Shown: positions 8,820-16,623 of the stretch, one piece after another
Layout of the letters: each line of letters opens with the position of its first letter
Numbering within the stretch: the stretch's first letter is position 1
NCBI RefSeq assembly: GCF_021556395.1
Contig: NZ_JAKGCS010000033.1
Span: 1-64,000, forward strand
Length of the DNA stretch: 64,000 nt
Direction of reading: 5' to 3'
Origin: Acuticoccus kalidii
GTDB lineage: Bacteria > Pseudomonadota > Alphaproteobacteria > Rhizobiales > Amorphaceae
Translations under genes and position numbers: made by a program
Notes under the pieces: model-generated
What the model was told of the DNA's origin: nothing
Databases searched by the model: none
The model's input: the letters and a program-made list of their open reading frames with translations, nothing else

Positions 8820-8922
8820 CTGCCGCGCCTTCGCCCCGATCACGTGGAGCCCGGCCGACACGCCGCCCACGCTCCGCCAGGTGAAAGAGCACAACGCCGC
8901 CTATGGAGCGCTCTGCCGATGA
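8722..8922 (+). CDS. Rz1-like outer-membrane lipoprotein spanin, nested in the Rz-like gene
   Basis: This 66-residue protein starts at ATG 8722 inside the preceding gene, in the +1 frame relative to it. The N-terminus has basic residues, a hydrophobic stretch and the lipobox LGAC with the lipidated Cys at position 23. The mature part is about 44 residues with two further Cys and proline-containing segments, the normal size and style of o-spanins. It overlaps the Rz-like gene by 98 bases and the following gene by ATGA. The partner relationship is established for Rz/Rz1 pairs and inferred here from architecture. Confidence 0.8.
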   Translation: MTHWTRRTARAVTLLAMLTLGACSTTTASGGLSCRAFAPITWSPADTPPTLRQVKEHNAAYGALCR

Positions 8923-9299
8923 CCGACGCCGAGACGCGAGAGGTTCGCGAGGAATTGCGGGATTTCAAATCGCAGTGGCACGCCGCACAGGAGAAGCGCG
9001 CGCGGGATTTCTGGACGAGCTTTCGTTGGGTGGTGGGCCTCGGCGCGAGCCTCCTCGTCTCGTTCCTCCTGTGGGCCTGGTACGTCACGACCGGGGCCGG
9101 GGACGGGAAAGAGGCGGTGATCCGTGTGGAGGCCGTCCAGAAGACCGCCGACGCCAATGCGCAGGCGCTCGAGGCGATGCGGCTGACGATCGACAAGCGG
9201 GCCGGGCACGAAACGCGGATCACCGTGCTCGAGGATCGCTATGGGCGGATCGAGAACTCGCTCGAGGCGATCCTCAAGGAGGTGCGGCAGGAACGGTGA
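8919..9299 (+). CDS. Single-helix membrane protein of the lysis cassette (holin candidate)
   Basis: This is a 126-residue protein starting at ATG 8919 (ATGA overlap with the lipoprotein gene). A charged amphipathic N-terminal helix (residues 1-35) is followed by one transmembrane segment (about 38-60, VVGLGASLLVSFLLWAW). The C-terminal part is a predicted coiled coil of about 60 residues. Position at the end of a lysis operon that shows no other holin makes it a holin or lysis-timing candidate. One-helix phage membrane proteins of unknown role are also common here. It is the last phage gene before the 540-base gap. Confidence 0.6.
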   Translation: MTDAETREVREELRDFKSQWHAAQEKRARDFWTSFRWVVGLGASLLVSFLLWAWYVTTGAGDGKEAVIRVEAVQKTADANAQALEAMRLTIDKRAGHETRITVLEDRYGRIENSLEAILKEVRQER

Positions 9300-9444
9300 A
9301 AAAAGCTTTCGTTGGGAGGCCGATTTCGCAACAAAATATCTGAAGGGGCGTCGCGTGGCCGAGCGGGAACTCAGCGGCATGGGATGGCTGCCCACGTTAC
9401 TGGATCACTCTGCGTACGTCCGGCCGCGGATCCTGCTGCAAATA

Positions 9445-9470
9445 CCCTTCCCCTCGGGGGTCGGGCTTTT
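9445..9470 (+). terminator. Weak terminator-like hairpin after the lysis genes
   Basis: CCC and CCCC (9445-9453) can pair with GGGG and GGG (9456-9465) with an internal loop, followed by CTTTT at 9466-9470. The short T run makes this a weak candidate for the end of the phage late transcript. Confidence 0.35.
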
Positions 9471-9785
9471 CGTGTGAACGGCCCGATGTGGGGTGTCCCG
9501 ATTCTTTGCGCGCGACAGAGGTCGCACGCGCTAGCCCGTCAACGGGCGCCGCTTCTTCGCTGGCGTTCCCGCGCTTCCTGTTTCCTGCCGCAAAAGGCTG
9601 TAAGGGATCAGGCTCCGACGTGCGGCGGATTCGCTGGGTGTATCGAGACCACCACCAGGACGGCCGTTCGAATAGCCTCCTACGGCATGTCGAGGCATCA
9701 TGCCTGGTGTGGCTTTCGTCGGCCGACATGTTTTCCACATGCTAAGAAACGATGTTCCTGTAAAACAAAAAAGCTCTCTTTGTTC

Positions 9786-9814
9786 TTGTAACACGAAAAT
9801 CCATGAGCTAGGCT
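9786..9814 (+). promoter_or_regulatory. Predicted sigma-70 promoter of the methyltransferase gene
   Basis: TTGTAA (9786-9791) and TAGGCT (9809-9814) are separated by exactly 17 bases, a usable -35/-10 pair. The predicted start of transcription is near 9821, about 20 bases before the ATG, so the leader would be very short. Confidence 0.5.
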
Positions 9815-9825
9815 GTTATCGTGTT
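9790..9825. promoter_or_regulatory. Inverted repeat flanking the methyltransferase promoter (candidate operator)
   Basis: AACACGA (9790-9796) and TCGTGTT (9819-9825) are perfect inverted copies 22 bases apart. One arm overlaps the predicted -35 box and the other the predicted transcription start. The gene it controls encodes a ribbon-helix-helix-like N-terminus, so self-repression is a natural hypothesis. Confidence 0.5.
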
Positions 9826-9842
9826 CAAATCAGTGAGGCGCT

Positions 9843-11099
9843 ATGGGCCGGCCAAAGGCGAATAAGCCAAGAAATTCAAATATTAACGTTAGGCTTACCG
9901 CCGAAGAGCGCGCGACATTTGATGATGTGGCTGCTAATCTCGGCTTTGCAAATGTCAGCGAGTATATCCGCTTTTTACACAACCAGCGTGTTGGGGAGAC
10001 CGTTCAGACGCCCGCTGCGGGAAACTTCAAGACCCGCTACCACAAGCGCCTAATGCGGTCCTTCCACAAGACGAGCCTTGGTGAAATGATCTGGGGAGAT
10101 TCACGTGCGTATTTGTTTAACGGGACCAAGCCGGAAAGTGTGGACCTTATTATGACGAGTCCGCCCTTTGGGTTGGTGCGCAAAAAGAGCTACGGCAACG
10201 AAGATGCTGACGAATATTGCAATTGGTTTCGGCCTTTCGCCGAAGGCTTCAAGCGGGTTCTGAAAGATGACGGCAGCCTGGTAATCGATATCGGCGGCGC
10301 GTGGATTCCAGGAAAACCTACGCGCAGCCTCTATCACTTCAAGTTGCTGGTGATGCTTGTTGAAGAGTACGGATTCCATCTGTGCCAGGAGCATTATTGG
10401 TGGAATCCGGCAAAATTGCCGACTCCTGCCGAATGGGTAAACGTGCGGCGGGTGCGGGTTAAGGACGCTGTCAACACTGTCTGGTGGCTGTCGAAAACTC
10501 CGTTCCCAAAGGCCAACAATCGCCGTGTTCTAGCGCCCTACAGCAAGTCGATGCAGGACCTGCTGCGCAACGGTTATGTTGCCAAGCTGCGCCCATCTGG
10601 GCACGACATATCTTCCAAGTTCCAGAAAAATAACGGCGGTTCCGTCCCACCCAACCTACTCGCCATCGCCAATACGGAATCAACGAGTCGCTATCAGGAG
10701 TATTGCCGGGACAACAACATCCCGATCCACCCGGCCCGTTTTCCGCCTCAATTGCCCGAATATTTTATTCGGTTCCTGACAGAGCCCGGCGATGTCGTGC
10801 TCGACCCGTTCGGCGGTTCGTGCATGACCGGTGCTGTTGCAGAAGTGCTCGGTCGCCGATGGGTTTGCTGCGAGATGTCCGAAGAATATCTGGATGGCGC
10901 ACTGGCTCGCTTTAAGCCGAGTCCGGCGCCACTGCTCAAAGACCGCCCGGCAAGCTACGAGATTGCCCCACCATGTGCTGTCCCTGCCGATGATGCTGAT
11001 ACACCGCTCTTTTCCGATGGCGGGGCCAAGCGCCCGCTGCGCGTCACGGAAGAGCAATCAGAGTCGAAGCCCAAGCGTCGAGCCCATGCGGCTGTTTGA
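9843..11099 (+). CDS. Beta-class DNA (cytosine-N4-type) methyltransferase with RHH-like N-terminus
   Basis: This is a 418-residue protein. Residues about 13-50 (NINVRLTAEERATFDDVA, then NVSEYIRFL) look like a ribbon-helix-helix DNA-binding motif. The catalytic motif TSPPFG lies at 105-110, and the S-adenosylmethionine motif VVLDPFGGSCMTG near 317-329. With the catalytic motif first, then a recognition region, then motif I, the order is that of beta-class amino-methyltransferases. SPPF favours N4-cytosine, but N6-adenine is not excluded. It probably protects host DNA from the McrBC-like nuclease encoded convergently. The C-terminal tail is low-complexity and basic. Its 3' end overlaps the nuclease gene by 56 bases on the opposite strand. 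Confidence 0.85.
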   Translation: MGRPKANKPRNSNINVRLTAEERATFDDVAANLGFANVSEYIRFLHNQRVGETVQTPAAGNFKTRYHKRLMRSFHKTSLGEMIWGDSRAYLFNGTKPESVDLIMTSPPFGLVRKKSYGNEDADEYCNWFRPFAEGFKRVLKDDGSLVIDIGGAWIPGKPTRSLYHFKLLVMLVEEYGFHLCQEHYWWNPAKLPTPAEWVNVRRVRVKDAVNTVWWLSKTPFPKANNRRVLAPYSKSMQDLLRNGYVAKLRPSGHDISSKFQKNNGGSVPPNLLAIANTESTSRYQEYCRDNNIPIHPARFPPQLPEYFIRFLTEPGDVVLDPFGGSCMTGAVAEVLGRRWVCCEMSEEYLDGALARFKPSPAPLLKDRPASYEIAPPCAVPADDADTPLFSDGGAKRPLRVTEEQSESKPKRRAHAAV

Positions 11100-12276
11100 G
11101 CGTCTCGAAATCGACACTGAAGGGTGCCGGCGCATCGGGATCGATCCGCGCTGGCGCATGGCGGGAGAGCGCGACAAGTGAGCGCGAGAGCAATGGCGCT
11201 GTCGCATCGGTCGGCGCATAGCTTCGGCCATACCGTACGACCTGATCGACGGCTTCTCGGAAGCGCGTCGTTGCCGTGTCGCCGGCGATGTATTTGACTT
11301 CGACGACTGCCGCGACCGCATCCTGATCGCGGTCCACCACGATCAGGTCGGGCCGTTCCGTGCCGGTATTTATCCCGTAGGCTTGCAAGATTGCCCGCAC
11401 GCGAAGTTCTGAAGGCTCGAGTGGCGGCGGCTGATGATACCCGGTGATTTGCTGCCAATAGATCGCAAACCTTCCGGCCGTCACGATAGGTCCGGAGAAC
11501 TTCGCGCCCAGCAGGTGCAAATGCAGCGATTCCCCTGTCGCTTGAGCAAGCGCCTCGCCGATACTCAGGCCCACCGCCAGTTCAAACCGTCGCCAGTCTT
11601 CCAGTGGCGCGATCAGCGCTGACCGCGCAACACGGTCCATCGCATCCGCCTCCCCGCGTTCCAACCCCTGCAACAGTCGGTAGGCATCTACCGCAAGGCG
11701 ATAGACTTGTCGCCGTGACCGCGCAGCGTCGCGGACCGACGCCGCATTGGGGCGATGTCCCAGCGAAACGGCCCGCAGCGGTTCGCGTAGCGCGTCGATC
11801 TTCTGTACACTACGAATGTCCGTCTGTGCCTTTTCAATTGTCGGTAGGTAAGGCGAGTCGGCACCCTGCCAGCTGAAAAGCCGCGCCGTATAGGACGCGG
11901 CCTCGCGCAGCACCCAGGCTAGCAGCAGGTTCGGCCCGGTATTGAAGCTCCGGACCGGCTCATGCGTGACCAGCGCCGAGGGGATACCGGACTGCTGCCG
12001 ATAGAACCAGGTGCGGCGCGCGTCGAGGCGACCCCGCGCCACTGCGTCATCCACCCGTTCCCGATAGGACAGCAAAGCCTGCGTTTCATGGGGATGCGCA
12101 AGCAGGTAGCCCGTCAGATGCCGGACCGGTGCCGAAACCGCCCAGTGCCCCTTCAGGATATCGACATCCCGGCGCTGATCGAGGCGCGGAGCGGCACCTT
12201 CGATAGCAGCACCACTGCGGAAATATCTCAGCAGCAATCCCGCCGTATGATCGACAATCGCTGCATCCAGGCTCAT
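11044..12276 (-). CDS. McrC-like PD-(D/E)XK nuclease subunit
   Basis: This is a 410-residue protein whose start overlaps the AAA+ gene stop by ATGA. The N-terminal 180 residues contain a conserved-looking FNTGPNLLLAWVL segment comparable to the DTPENRF region of McrC/DUF2357 proteins. Near residues 307-326 PDLIVVDRD followed by VVEVKY gives a PD...E-x-K nuclease site, with the chain continuing into a helical C-terminal region. In McrBC-type systems this subunit cuts DNA once the AAA+ partner translocates. Composition is AT-richer than the chromosome, consistent with transfer. The nuclease assignment rests on one motif, so moderate certainty. Confidence 0.7.
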   Translation of the reverse strand: MSLDAAIVDHTAGLLLRYFRSGAAIEGAAPRLDQRRDVDILKGHWAVSAPVRHLTGYLLAHPHETQALLSYRERVDDAVARGRLDARRTWFYRQQSGIPSALVTHEPVRSFNTGPNLLLAWVLREAASYTARLFSWQGADSPYLPTIEKAQTDIRSVQKIDALREPLRAVSLGHRPNAASVRDAARSRRQVYRLAVDAYRLLQGLERGEADAMDRVARSALIAPLEDWRRFELAVGLSIGEALAQATGESLHLHLLGAKFSGPIVTAGRFAIYWQQITGYHQPPPLEPSELRVRAILQAYGINTGTERPDLIVVDRDQDAVAAVVEVKYIAGDTATTRFREAVDQVVRYGRSYAPTDATAPLLSRSLVALSRHAPARIDPDAPAPFSVDFETLKQPHGLDAWASTLIALP

Positions 12277-14027
12277 CAGATCGCCACGCCTTCCAGCCGG
12301 CGTGTCACCCGATCGGCATCGGCCCCTGTCAGCGCAAAAGCCGCGATCACAGCGTCAGCGATATTACGGGCATCCTGAAGCACGATGCCGTCCAGCATCG
12401 GCAGCAGCACCATGTCAATTGCATCGATTGCGGCAGCGCGCAGCGCAGGATCAGCCGGCCCGAAGAAAATGGCGCCGGGGGCAATCTCGCGGATTGCCTT
12501 GATTGCATCGATGATCGGGGCCGGGCCGATAACGCGGACAGCGTTGATTGCGTGCCACACATCTGCCAGCGGACAAACCGCGCCCGCCGGCGGCGCGACC
12601 TGTGCGGCATCGAGTGTCGCCAAATAGGTCGCGATGAATCCGGCAAGATCAGTCGGGGCATCAACATAGACCCAGCCGAAACGGCGGCTCAGCGCATAGG
12701 ACATCTGGTAAAGTGATGCCTTATCGATAGAGTTGATCGTCGCGATCAGCCGCCAGGCCGGACCGGGGGCAAATTCATGTGCGCCCGCCCCCGCCTTGGG
12801 ACGGGGCAGGATAACGTAGGGCTGACTGTCTTTGTCGCTCAGGTCGGTTCGGTAGGGCAACGTGGTGTGCTGCCCTGAAAGCACCGTAAAAAGCGGGCCG
12901 ATCACCTTGTCGATGTCGCAGCGGTTCATCTCATCGATGATCAATGGCTGGTCGAAGGAGCGCAGCAGAATACCTGGCACGAAATCCACGTCTCCGCCGC
13001 CGATGGGTTGGTAGCCTCCGATGATGTCCTGCGAACTCCAGTCTGAGGACCCTGTGACAAGCGTCCATTGACCGCCCGGCAGGCTGCTGGCGATCCATCG
13101 GGCCAACGAAGTTTTGCCCGTGCCGGGCGGGCCGTAGAGCATGATGTGCTGCTTGCCCGACCGCAGCATGGCGTTGATCTGGCGATACACAGATTCGTCA
13201 ATGCCGAGCAGGTCCGGGTTTACCGGGATGTGGATGTTCGCAAAATCAAGCTCTTCGACGGCTTCCGCTTCATCCTCTGCGCCATCCGCCGCAGGTTTTG
13301 GCAATGGCCCCGCAGTCGCCCAGGCAGCTTCAATATCCGCATTCAGCTGTTCGGCCGTTGCGTCATCGCTCAGATCATAGACGGGAACCGGCCCGAGAGC
13401 CCCATCCTTCGGGTGCACGTGCAGCGCGGCACTGATCGCATCGAGGGCCTCGCCATAGGTCACGGCGCGCTGTGCTCCGTTGACTTCGACCGAAAACGCG
13501 TCGGTGCGCGGCCGCAGGCCCAGCAGCGCGGCGAATATATACACTTCCGGGTGCGGCGCGCGGTCAATGCTGCGGGAAAGCACGCCCGTTTTCGGATTGA
13601 AGGAGAAGGCATCCGAGGACGATCCGGCCGCAAGTGGTCCGTGAAAAACGAAGAGCAGATTGACTTCGAAATCATCAGAACGGCGGAAGGCTCCCTCGTC
13701 GGTCTGAATCAGCGGCAGGATGCGGACAGCCAGCCCCGCTTTGTCGCCTTGGGCGGTGTTCGAGCCGCCGATACCGATTTCCTGTAGCTCGGCGGGCAAA
13801 CGGGCAACCGTTGCGGCACCGGTGACATCAATATGGAGAAGCAGCCGGGGTGGCTTATTACCGGAGTATTGCGGGTTTCCCCAAAAGCCTGTCGCCTCAT
13901 CGACGACATGGTTTCCGATGCTGTTGCCGCCTTTGAAGCCAGATCGAGAGAACTGAAAATTAAAATCACTCAGGAATGTATTCAGACGGCTGAAAACAGT
14001 CTGCCTGTTCTCCGTTCCTGTTGCCAT
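12276..14027 (-). CDS. McrB-like AAA+ (GTPase-type) restriction motor
   Basis: This is a 583-residue protein. ATG 14027 was chosen over an upstream start because GGAG lies 7 bases ahead of it. Walker A GPPGTGKTS is near residue 297, Walker B LIIDEMNRCDID near 360, and ATINSIDK with YALSRRFGW near 430-450; the last block matches the McrB signature (N-T-A-D and ALRRRF in known members). The N-terminal 280 residues match no domain I know and are the likely target-recognition part. It overlaps the nuclease gene and is transcribed first. GTP use is inferred from family; it could use ATP. A possible promoter sits at about 14066-14092 on this strand. Confidence 0.8.
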   Translation of the reverse strand: MATGTENRQTVFSRLNTFLSDFNFQFSRSGFKGGNSIGNHVVDEATGFWGNPQYSGNKPPRLLLHIDVTGAATVARLPAELQEIGIGGSNTAQGDKAGLAVRILPLIQTDEGAFRRSDDFEVNLLFVFHGPLAAGSSSDAFSFNPKTGVLSRSIDRAPHPEVYIFAALLGLRPRTDAFSVEVNGAQRAVTYGEALDAISAALHVHPKDGALGPVPVYDLSDDATAEQLNADIEAAWATAGPLPKPAADGAEDEAEAVEELDFANIHIPVNPDLLGIDESVYRQINAMLRSGKQHIMLYGPPGTGKTSLARWIASSLPGGQWTLVTGSSDWSSQDIIGGYQPIGGGDVDFVPGILLRSFDQPLIIDEMNRCDIDKVIGPLFTVLSGQHTTLPYRTDLSDKDSQPYVILPRPKAGAGAHEFAPGPAWRLIATINSIDKASLYQMSYALSRRFGWVYVDAPTDLAGFIATYLATLDAAQVAPPAGAVCPLADVWHAINAVRVIGPAPIIDAIKAIREIAPGAIFFGPADPALRAAAIDAIDMVLLPMLDGIVLQDARNIADAVIAAFALTGADADRVTRRLEGVAI

Positions 14028-14214
14028 TACTGCGCTCCTGCCGCCTGTTCTTGCTGACGGCCGTTTTAGTAAATTTTTTGTACTCGGGCCAACGACTCCG
14101 CCGAGCACGACTCTAACAAAAAGAAATCCGTTTGGGATTCCCGAATCTTATCAAGTGCTAGGCGAAGGCACATAGCTCGGGACGAGGGCGCTGCAGGCTC
14201 AACTCGAGGTCAGT

Positions 14215-14916
14215 TCAAGCACCGGGATGCCGCACGCCAGGAATATCCACAGTCCCGAAAACCCGCCCGGTGGGCGACCCAGTCGGTGACCCGCCAACAG
14301 GTTCCTCGCTAACCCCGAGGGTCAGAACACCGTCCACTGCTGCGATCTCGGGCGGAAGCGAAAGCCGCACCGTATTCCCATCCGGCCACAAGCCCACCGA
14401 AGTCGCCGGAGCGTCCGGCCCATGCGCCCATACCTGCAAAATACGCCCGGCCGGTGCCGCGCCTCGCGTCCGCGTCAGAATCACCTCGTCCGAAGATTTA
14501 TCGACGACCGCAACCACCCTGAAGTCACCCGTGTCCGACACGATCTCGGCCGCATAAAGCGGTCCGGAGGGCGGCGACGCCCGATCCGTGACGAACACGG
14601 CCAAGAGCGCGAGCGCGACGATGCCCGCGGCGCCCAGCGCCTGCCGTGCGCGAACCCGGCGCCAGAAGGCCGGCCGGGCTTTCACCGGCGAGACCGCAGC
14701 GAGAACCGCCCGCTTCGTCGCGGGCCGCGGCGGGACCGGCGGCAGGTCGTCGCCGAGCGCGGAGAGGCGGACCTCCCAATCCGCCACACGGCGCGCAAAG
14801 GCGGTGTCCTCGGCCGCGCGGCGGCGGGCGGTCTCCAGCGCGTCGCCGGTCAGCATTCGCAGCGCGAACTCTGCGGCGAGCATGTCGTCGTCGTCGGGAT
14901 CATGCTCCTGCATCAT
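14215..14916 (-). CDS. Anti-sigma factor (RskA/ChrR-like), membrane anchored
   Basis: This is a 233-residue protein with an N-terminal cytoplasmic sigma-binding region (residues about 1-85, LRMLTGDALETARRR), one transmembrane helix (about 100-118, LGAAGIVALALLAVF) and a periplasmic domain ending with the RskA-type PVGGSPTGSPTG motif. It holds the ECF sigma factor inactive until a periplasmic signal. ATG 14916 overlaps the sigma stop by ATGA, so translation is coupled. It shares architecture and the GGSPTG motif with the anti-sigma factor at 51901-52596, suggesting paralogous systems. The signal is unknown. Confidence 0.85.
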   Translation of the reverse strand: MMQEHDPDDDDMLAAEFALRMLTGDALETARRRAAEDTAFARRVADWEVRLSALGDDLPPVPPRPATKRAVLAAVSPVKARPAFWRRVRARQALGAAGIVALALLAVFVTDRASPPSGPLYAAEIVSDTGDFRVVAVVDKSSDEVILTRTRGAAPAGRILQVWAHGPDAPATSVGLWPDGNTVRLSLPPEIAAVDGVLTLGVSEEPVGGSPTGSPTGRVFGTVDIPGVRHPGA

Positions 14917-15461
14917 CGCGACATGCACTCCTTCAGCTTCGCGAGGCTGCGGCGGAGCCAAGTCCGCATGGTGTTGAGTGGGATCTCGAACGTGTCGGCG
15001 AGCTCTTGGTATGTCTTTCCGTCAAAATAGGCACCCGTCACGGCTTTGCGGCGGTTCTCCTCGAGCTCGTGAAGGCAGACGGTCATCCGCGCCGCTTCCG
15101 ACGTCGCGACGGCAGTGTGCTCGGGATCGGCGCCCGGTGCCACCAGGCGGTGATGAACGTCGGCGAGATCGTCGTGGGTGCGGCGCGCGCGCAACCGGTC
15201 GATCGCCGCGTTGCGGGCGATCGTGATCAGCCACGTCATCGGGGAATGGCCGTTCACCTGATAGCGGTCGGCGTTGTTCCAGATCTTGACGAAAACCTCT
15301 TGCAAGGCGTCCTCCGCTTCATCGCGGTTTTTGAGGACACGAAGGCAGACCGCCAAAAGTTTCGCCGCCGTCGCATCATAAAGTCGACCGAACGCATTTC
15401 GGTCGCCGAGTGCGGTCCGTGCGATCAGGTCCTCGATGGTGGCCTTGCCGTCTGTGCTCAT
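14913..15461 (-). CDS. ECF (extracytoplasmic function) sigma factor
   Basis: This is a 182-residue sigma-70 family factor. Region 2 is around residues 20-90 (LYDATAAKLLAVCLRVL, DEAEDALQEVFVKIW, MTWLITIARNAAIDRLRAR). Region 4 is around 125-180 (AVTGAYFDGKTYQELADTF, NTMRTWLRRSLAKLK). It directs RNA polymerase to stress promoters and is released from the membrane anti-sigma factor encoded just downstream. ATG 15461 follows a longer possible start at 15485; I chose it because homologues begin close to the first region-2 helix. The divergent DUF4394 gene is a probable target, by association. Confidence 0.9.
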   Translation of the reverse strand: MSTDGKATIEDLIARTALGDRNAFGRLYDATAAKLLAVCLRVLKNRDEAEDALQEVFVKIWNNADRYQVNGHSPMTWLITIARNAAIDRLRARRTHDDLADVHHRLVAPGADPEHTAVATSEAARMTVCLHELEENRRKAVTGAYFDGKTYQELADTFEIPLNTMRTWLRRSLAKLKECMSR

Positions 15462-15771
15462 GAAATCCGGGCGGCGGTCAAACAATGCGCGTTCTTATCG
15501 TCTCTGTGCACCATGAGGATAACAATAGCGGACGCGAAGTCCTGTCCGAACGTCCGCGGCGTCACGCCGCTGTGATGGGAGCGCGCCTCCAGGCGAGGGG
15601 ATCGCAATTCCCCGTCCGAATTCCAGGAAAACCGGAGCGATCGATAGCGGACGGGCAACAATCTGCGGGGCAGAGGAGATTTTTTTGCCTCGCGGGTGAA
15701 ACTCAGCGGCCGCGTCCTCCGTGCCTAGGGGCAGCCCGCATTCGGGCCGAACGCTTCAACGGAGAATCGAC
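15462..15771. other. Divergent regulatory region between sigma factor and DUF4394 genes
   Basis: These 310 bases separate two divergent genes and must hold both promoters. A perfect palindrome, GCGGCGTCACGCCGC, lies at 15556-15570. A T-rich patch (seven T) lies near 15681-15687. I could not assign an ECF-type -35/-10 pair with confidence. Confidence 0.5.
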
Positions 15772-16623
15772 ATGACGATCCGCACCCTTACCCTCGCCGC
15801 CGCGGTGATGGCCGCCACCGGCGCCGCCCATGCCGACGATCACGGCGACCTCATGGGCTACGCGCTCGCCGGTGACGGCATGACACTCGTCACCATGGCG
15901 AGCATCGCCGACCCTGGCGCCATCGAGACGCACGAACTCGCGAACCGCCTCGACGCGATTGCCTACCGCCCGGTCACCGGCGACCTTCTCGGCTTCTCGC
16001 GTGAGGGGATGATCTACTCGGTCGATCCGCTTTCCGGGACGGTCACCGATCTCGGCGCGTCTTTCGCCGATGATGCGATGATCTCCGGCGCGGCTGTCGC
16101 CTTCGACTTCAACAACGCGATCGACGCCGTTCGCCTGGTCGGCTCCGACGGGGCCAATCTCGTCTACTTCCCGGCGGATTTCGGTGACGAGAAGGCCGGC
16201 AAGGTCATCCGTTTCACCGATGCCTATTATGGAGAGGGCGACGCGAACGCGGGCACCGAGCCGCTGATCTATGCCAACGCCTACACAAACGCGGTCGAGG
16301 GCGCGAAGGCCGGCAGCACGGCCCAATATGCGCTCGACGCGCGGACGAACGCGCTTGTCTCGCTCGCCAACAATGACGGGACGCTGGCGACGATCGGCGC
16401 CGTGACCGTCGACGGTGAGCCGGTCGACCTCGTGAGCGGCGGCGGCTTCGATATCTATTCGCCCCAGGAGGGGACCGACGAAGCCTATGCGATCCTGCAG
16501 ATCGACGGCAGCGGGACGTCCGGCCTCTACAGCATCGATCTCGACACCGCAGAGGCGACGTTGCTGGCGGACCTCGGGATGGTCGGCATCTCGGGCTTCG
16601 CGGTGTCGCAGAGCGGCATGTAA
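15772..16623 (+). CDS. Secreted DUF4394-family protein
   Basis: This is a 283-residue protein with a GGAGA ribosome-binding site. The N-terminal signal peptide (about 1-22, cleavage near HADD) targets it to the periplasm. The mature domain carries repeated DUF4394-like blocks, such as LDAIAYRPVTGDLLGFSREG and IYSVDPLSGTVTDLG, giving a beta-propeller-like pattern, and later AVAFDFNNAIDAVRLV. Function of the family is unknown. Its location back-to-back with a sigma/anti-sigma pair suggests it belongs to that regulon, perhaps as an exported effector or sensor. Confidence 0.8.
   Translation: MTIRTLTLAAAVMAATGAAHADDHGDLMGYALAGDGMTLVTMASIADPGAIETHELANRLDAIAYRPVTGDLLGFSREGMIYSVDPLSGTVTDLGASFADDAMISGAAVAFDFNNAIDAVRLVGSDGANLVYFPADFGDEKAGKVIRFTDAYYGEGDANAGTEPLIYANAYTNAVEGAKAGSTAQYALDARTNALVSLANNDGTLATIGAVTVDGEPVDLVSGGGFDIYSPQEGTDEAYAILQIDGSGTSGLYSIDLDTAEATLLADLGMVGISGFAVSQSGM

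Larger units (their letters stand above)
1..9480. mobile_element. Prophage end: tail, host-recognition and lysis genes
   Basis: The genes here run on the plus strand in a typical late-phage order: structural protein, small protein, two tail spikes sharing an N-terminal module, a third tail-associated protein, then endolysin, Rz-like, Rz1-like and a one-helix membrane protein, joined by overlaps or short gaps. The left end lies outside the window. No integrase, repressor or attachment repeat was found, so the right boundary is unknown. It could be after the lysis genes near 9.5 kb or after the restriction-modification genes near 14.1 kb. Two minus-strand VOC genes interrupt the cassette. Phage origin is inferred from gene content, not from a complete element. 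Confidence 0.85.
9300..9842. other. Intergenic region between lysis cassette and methyltransferase
   Basis: No convincing gene is seen in these 543 bases. The left part (to about 9480) is GC-rich and holds a weak terminator-like hairpin. From about 9740 composition becomes AT-rich and contains the methyltransferase promoter and an inverted repeat. Open frames here have poor codon use and no ribosome-binding sites. Confidence 0.6.

Noticed and set aside
9340..9470. GTGGCCGAGCGG string resembling a tRNA-Ser/Leu D-arm
   Set aside because: No matching acceptor stem, anticodon stem with 7-base loop, or T-loop (TTCGAA-like) follows, so a tRNA is not supported.
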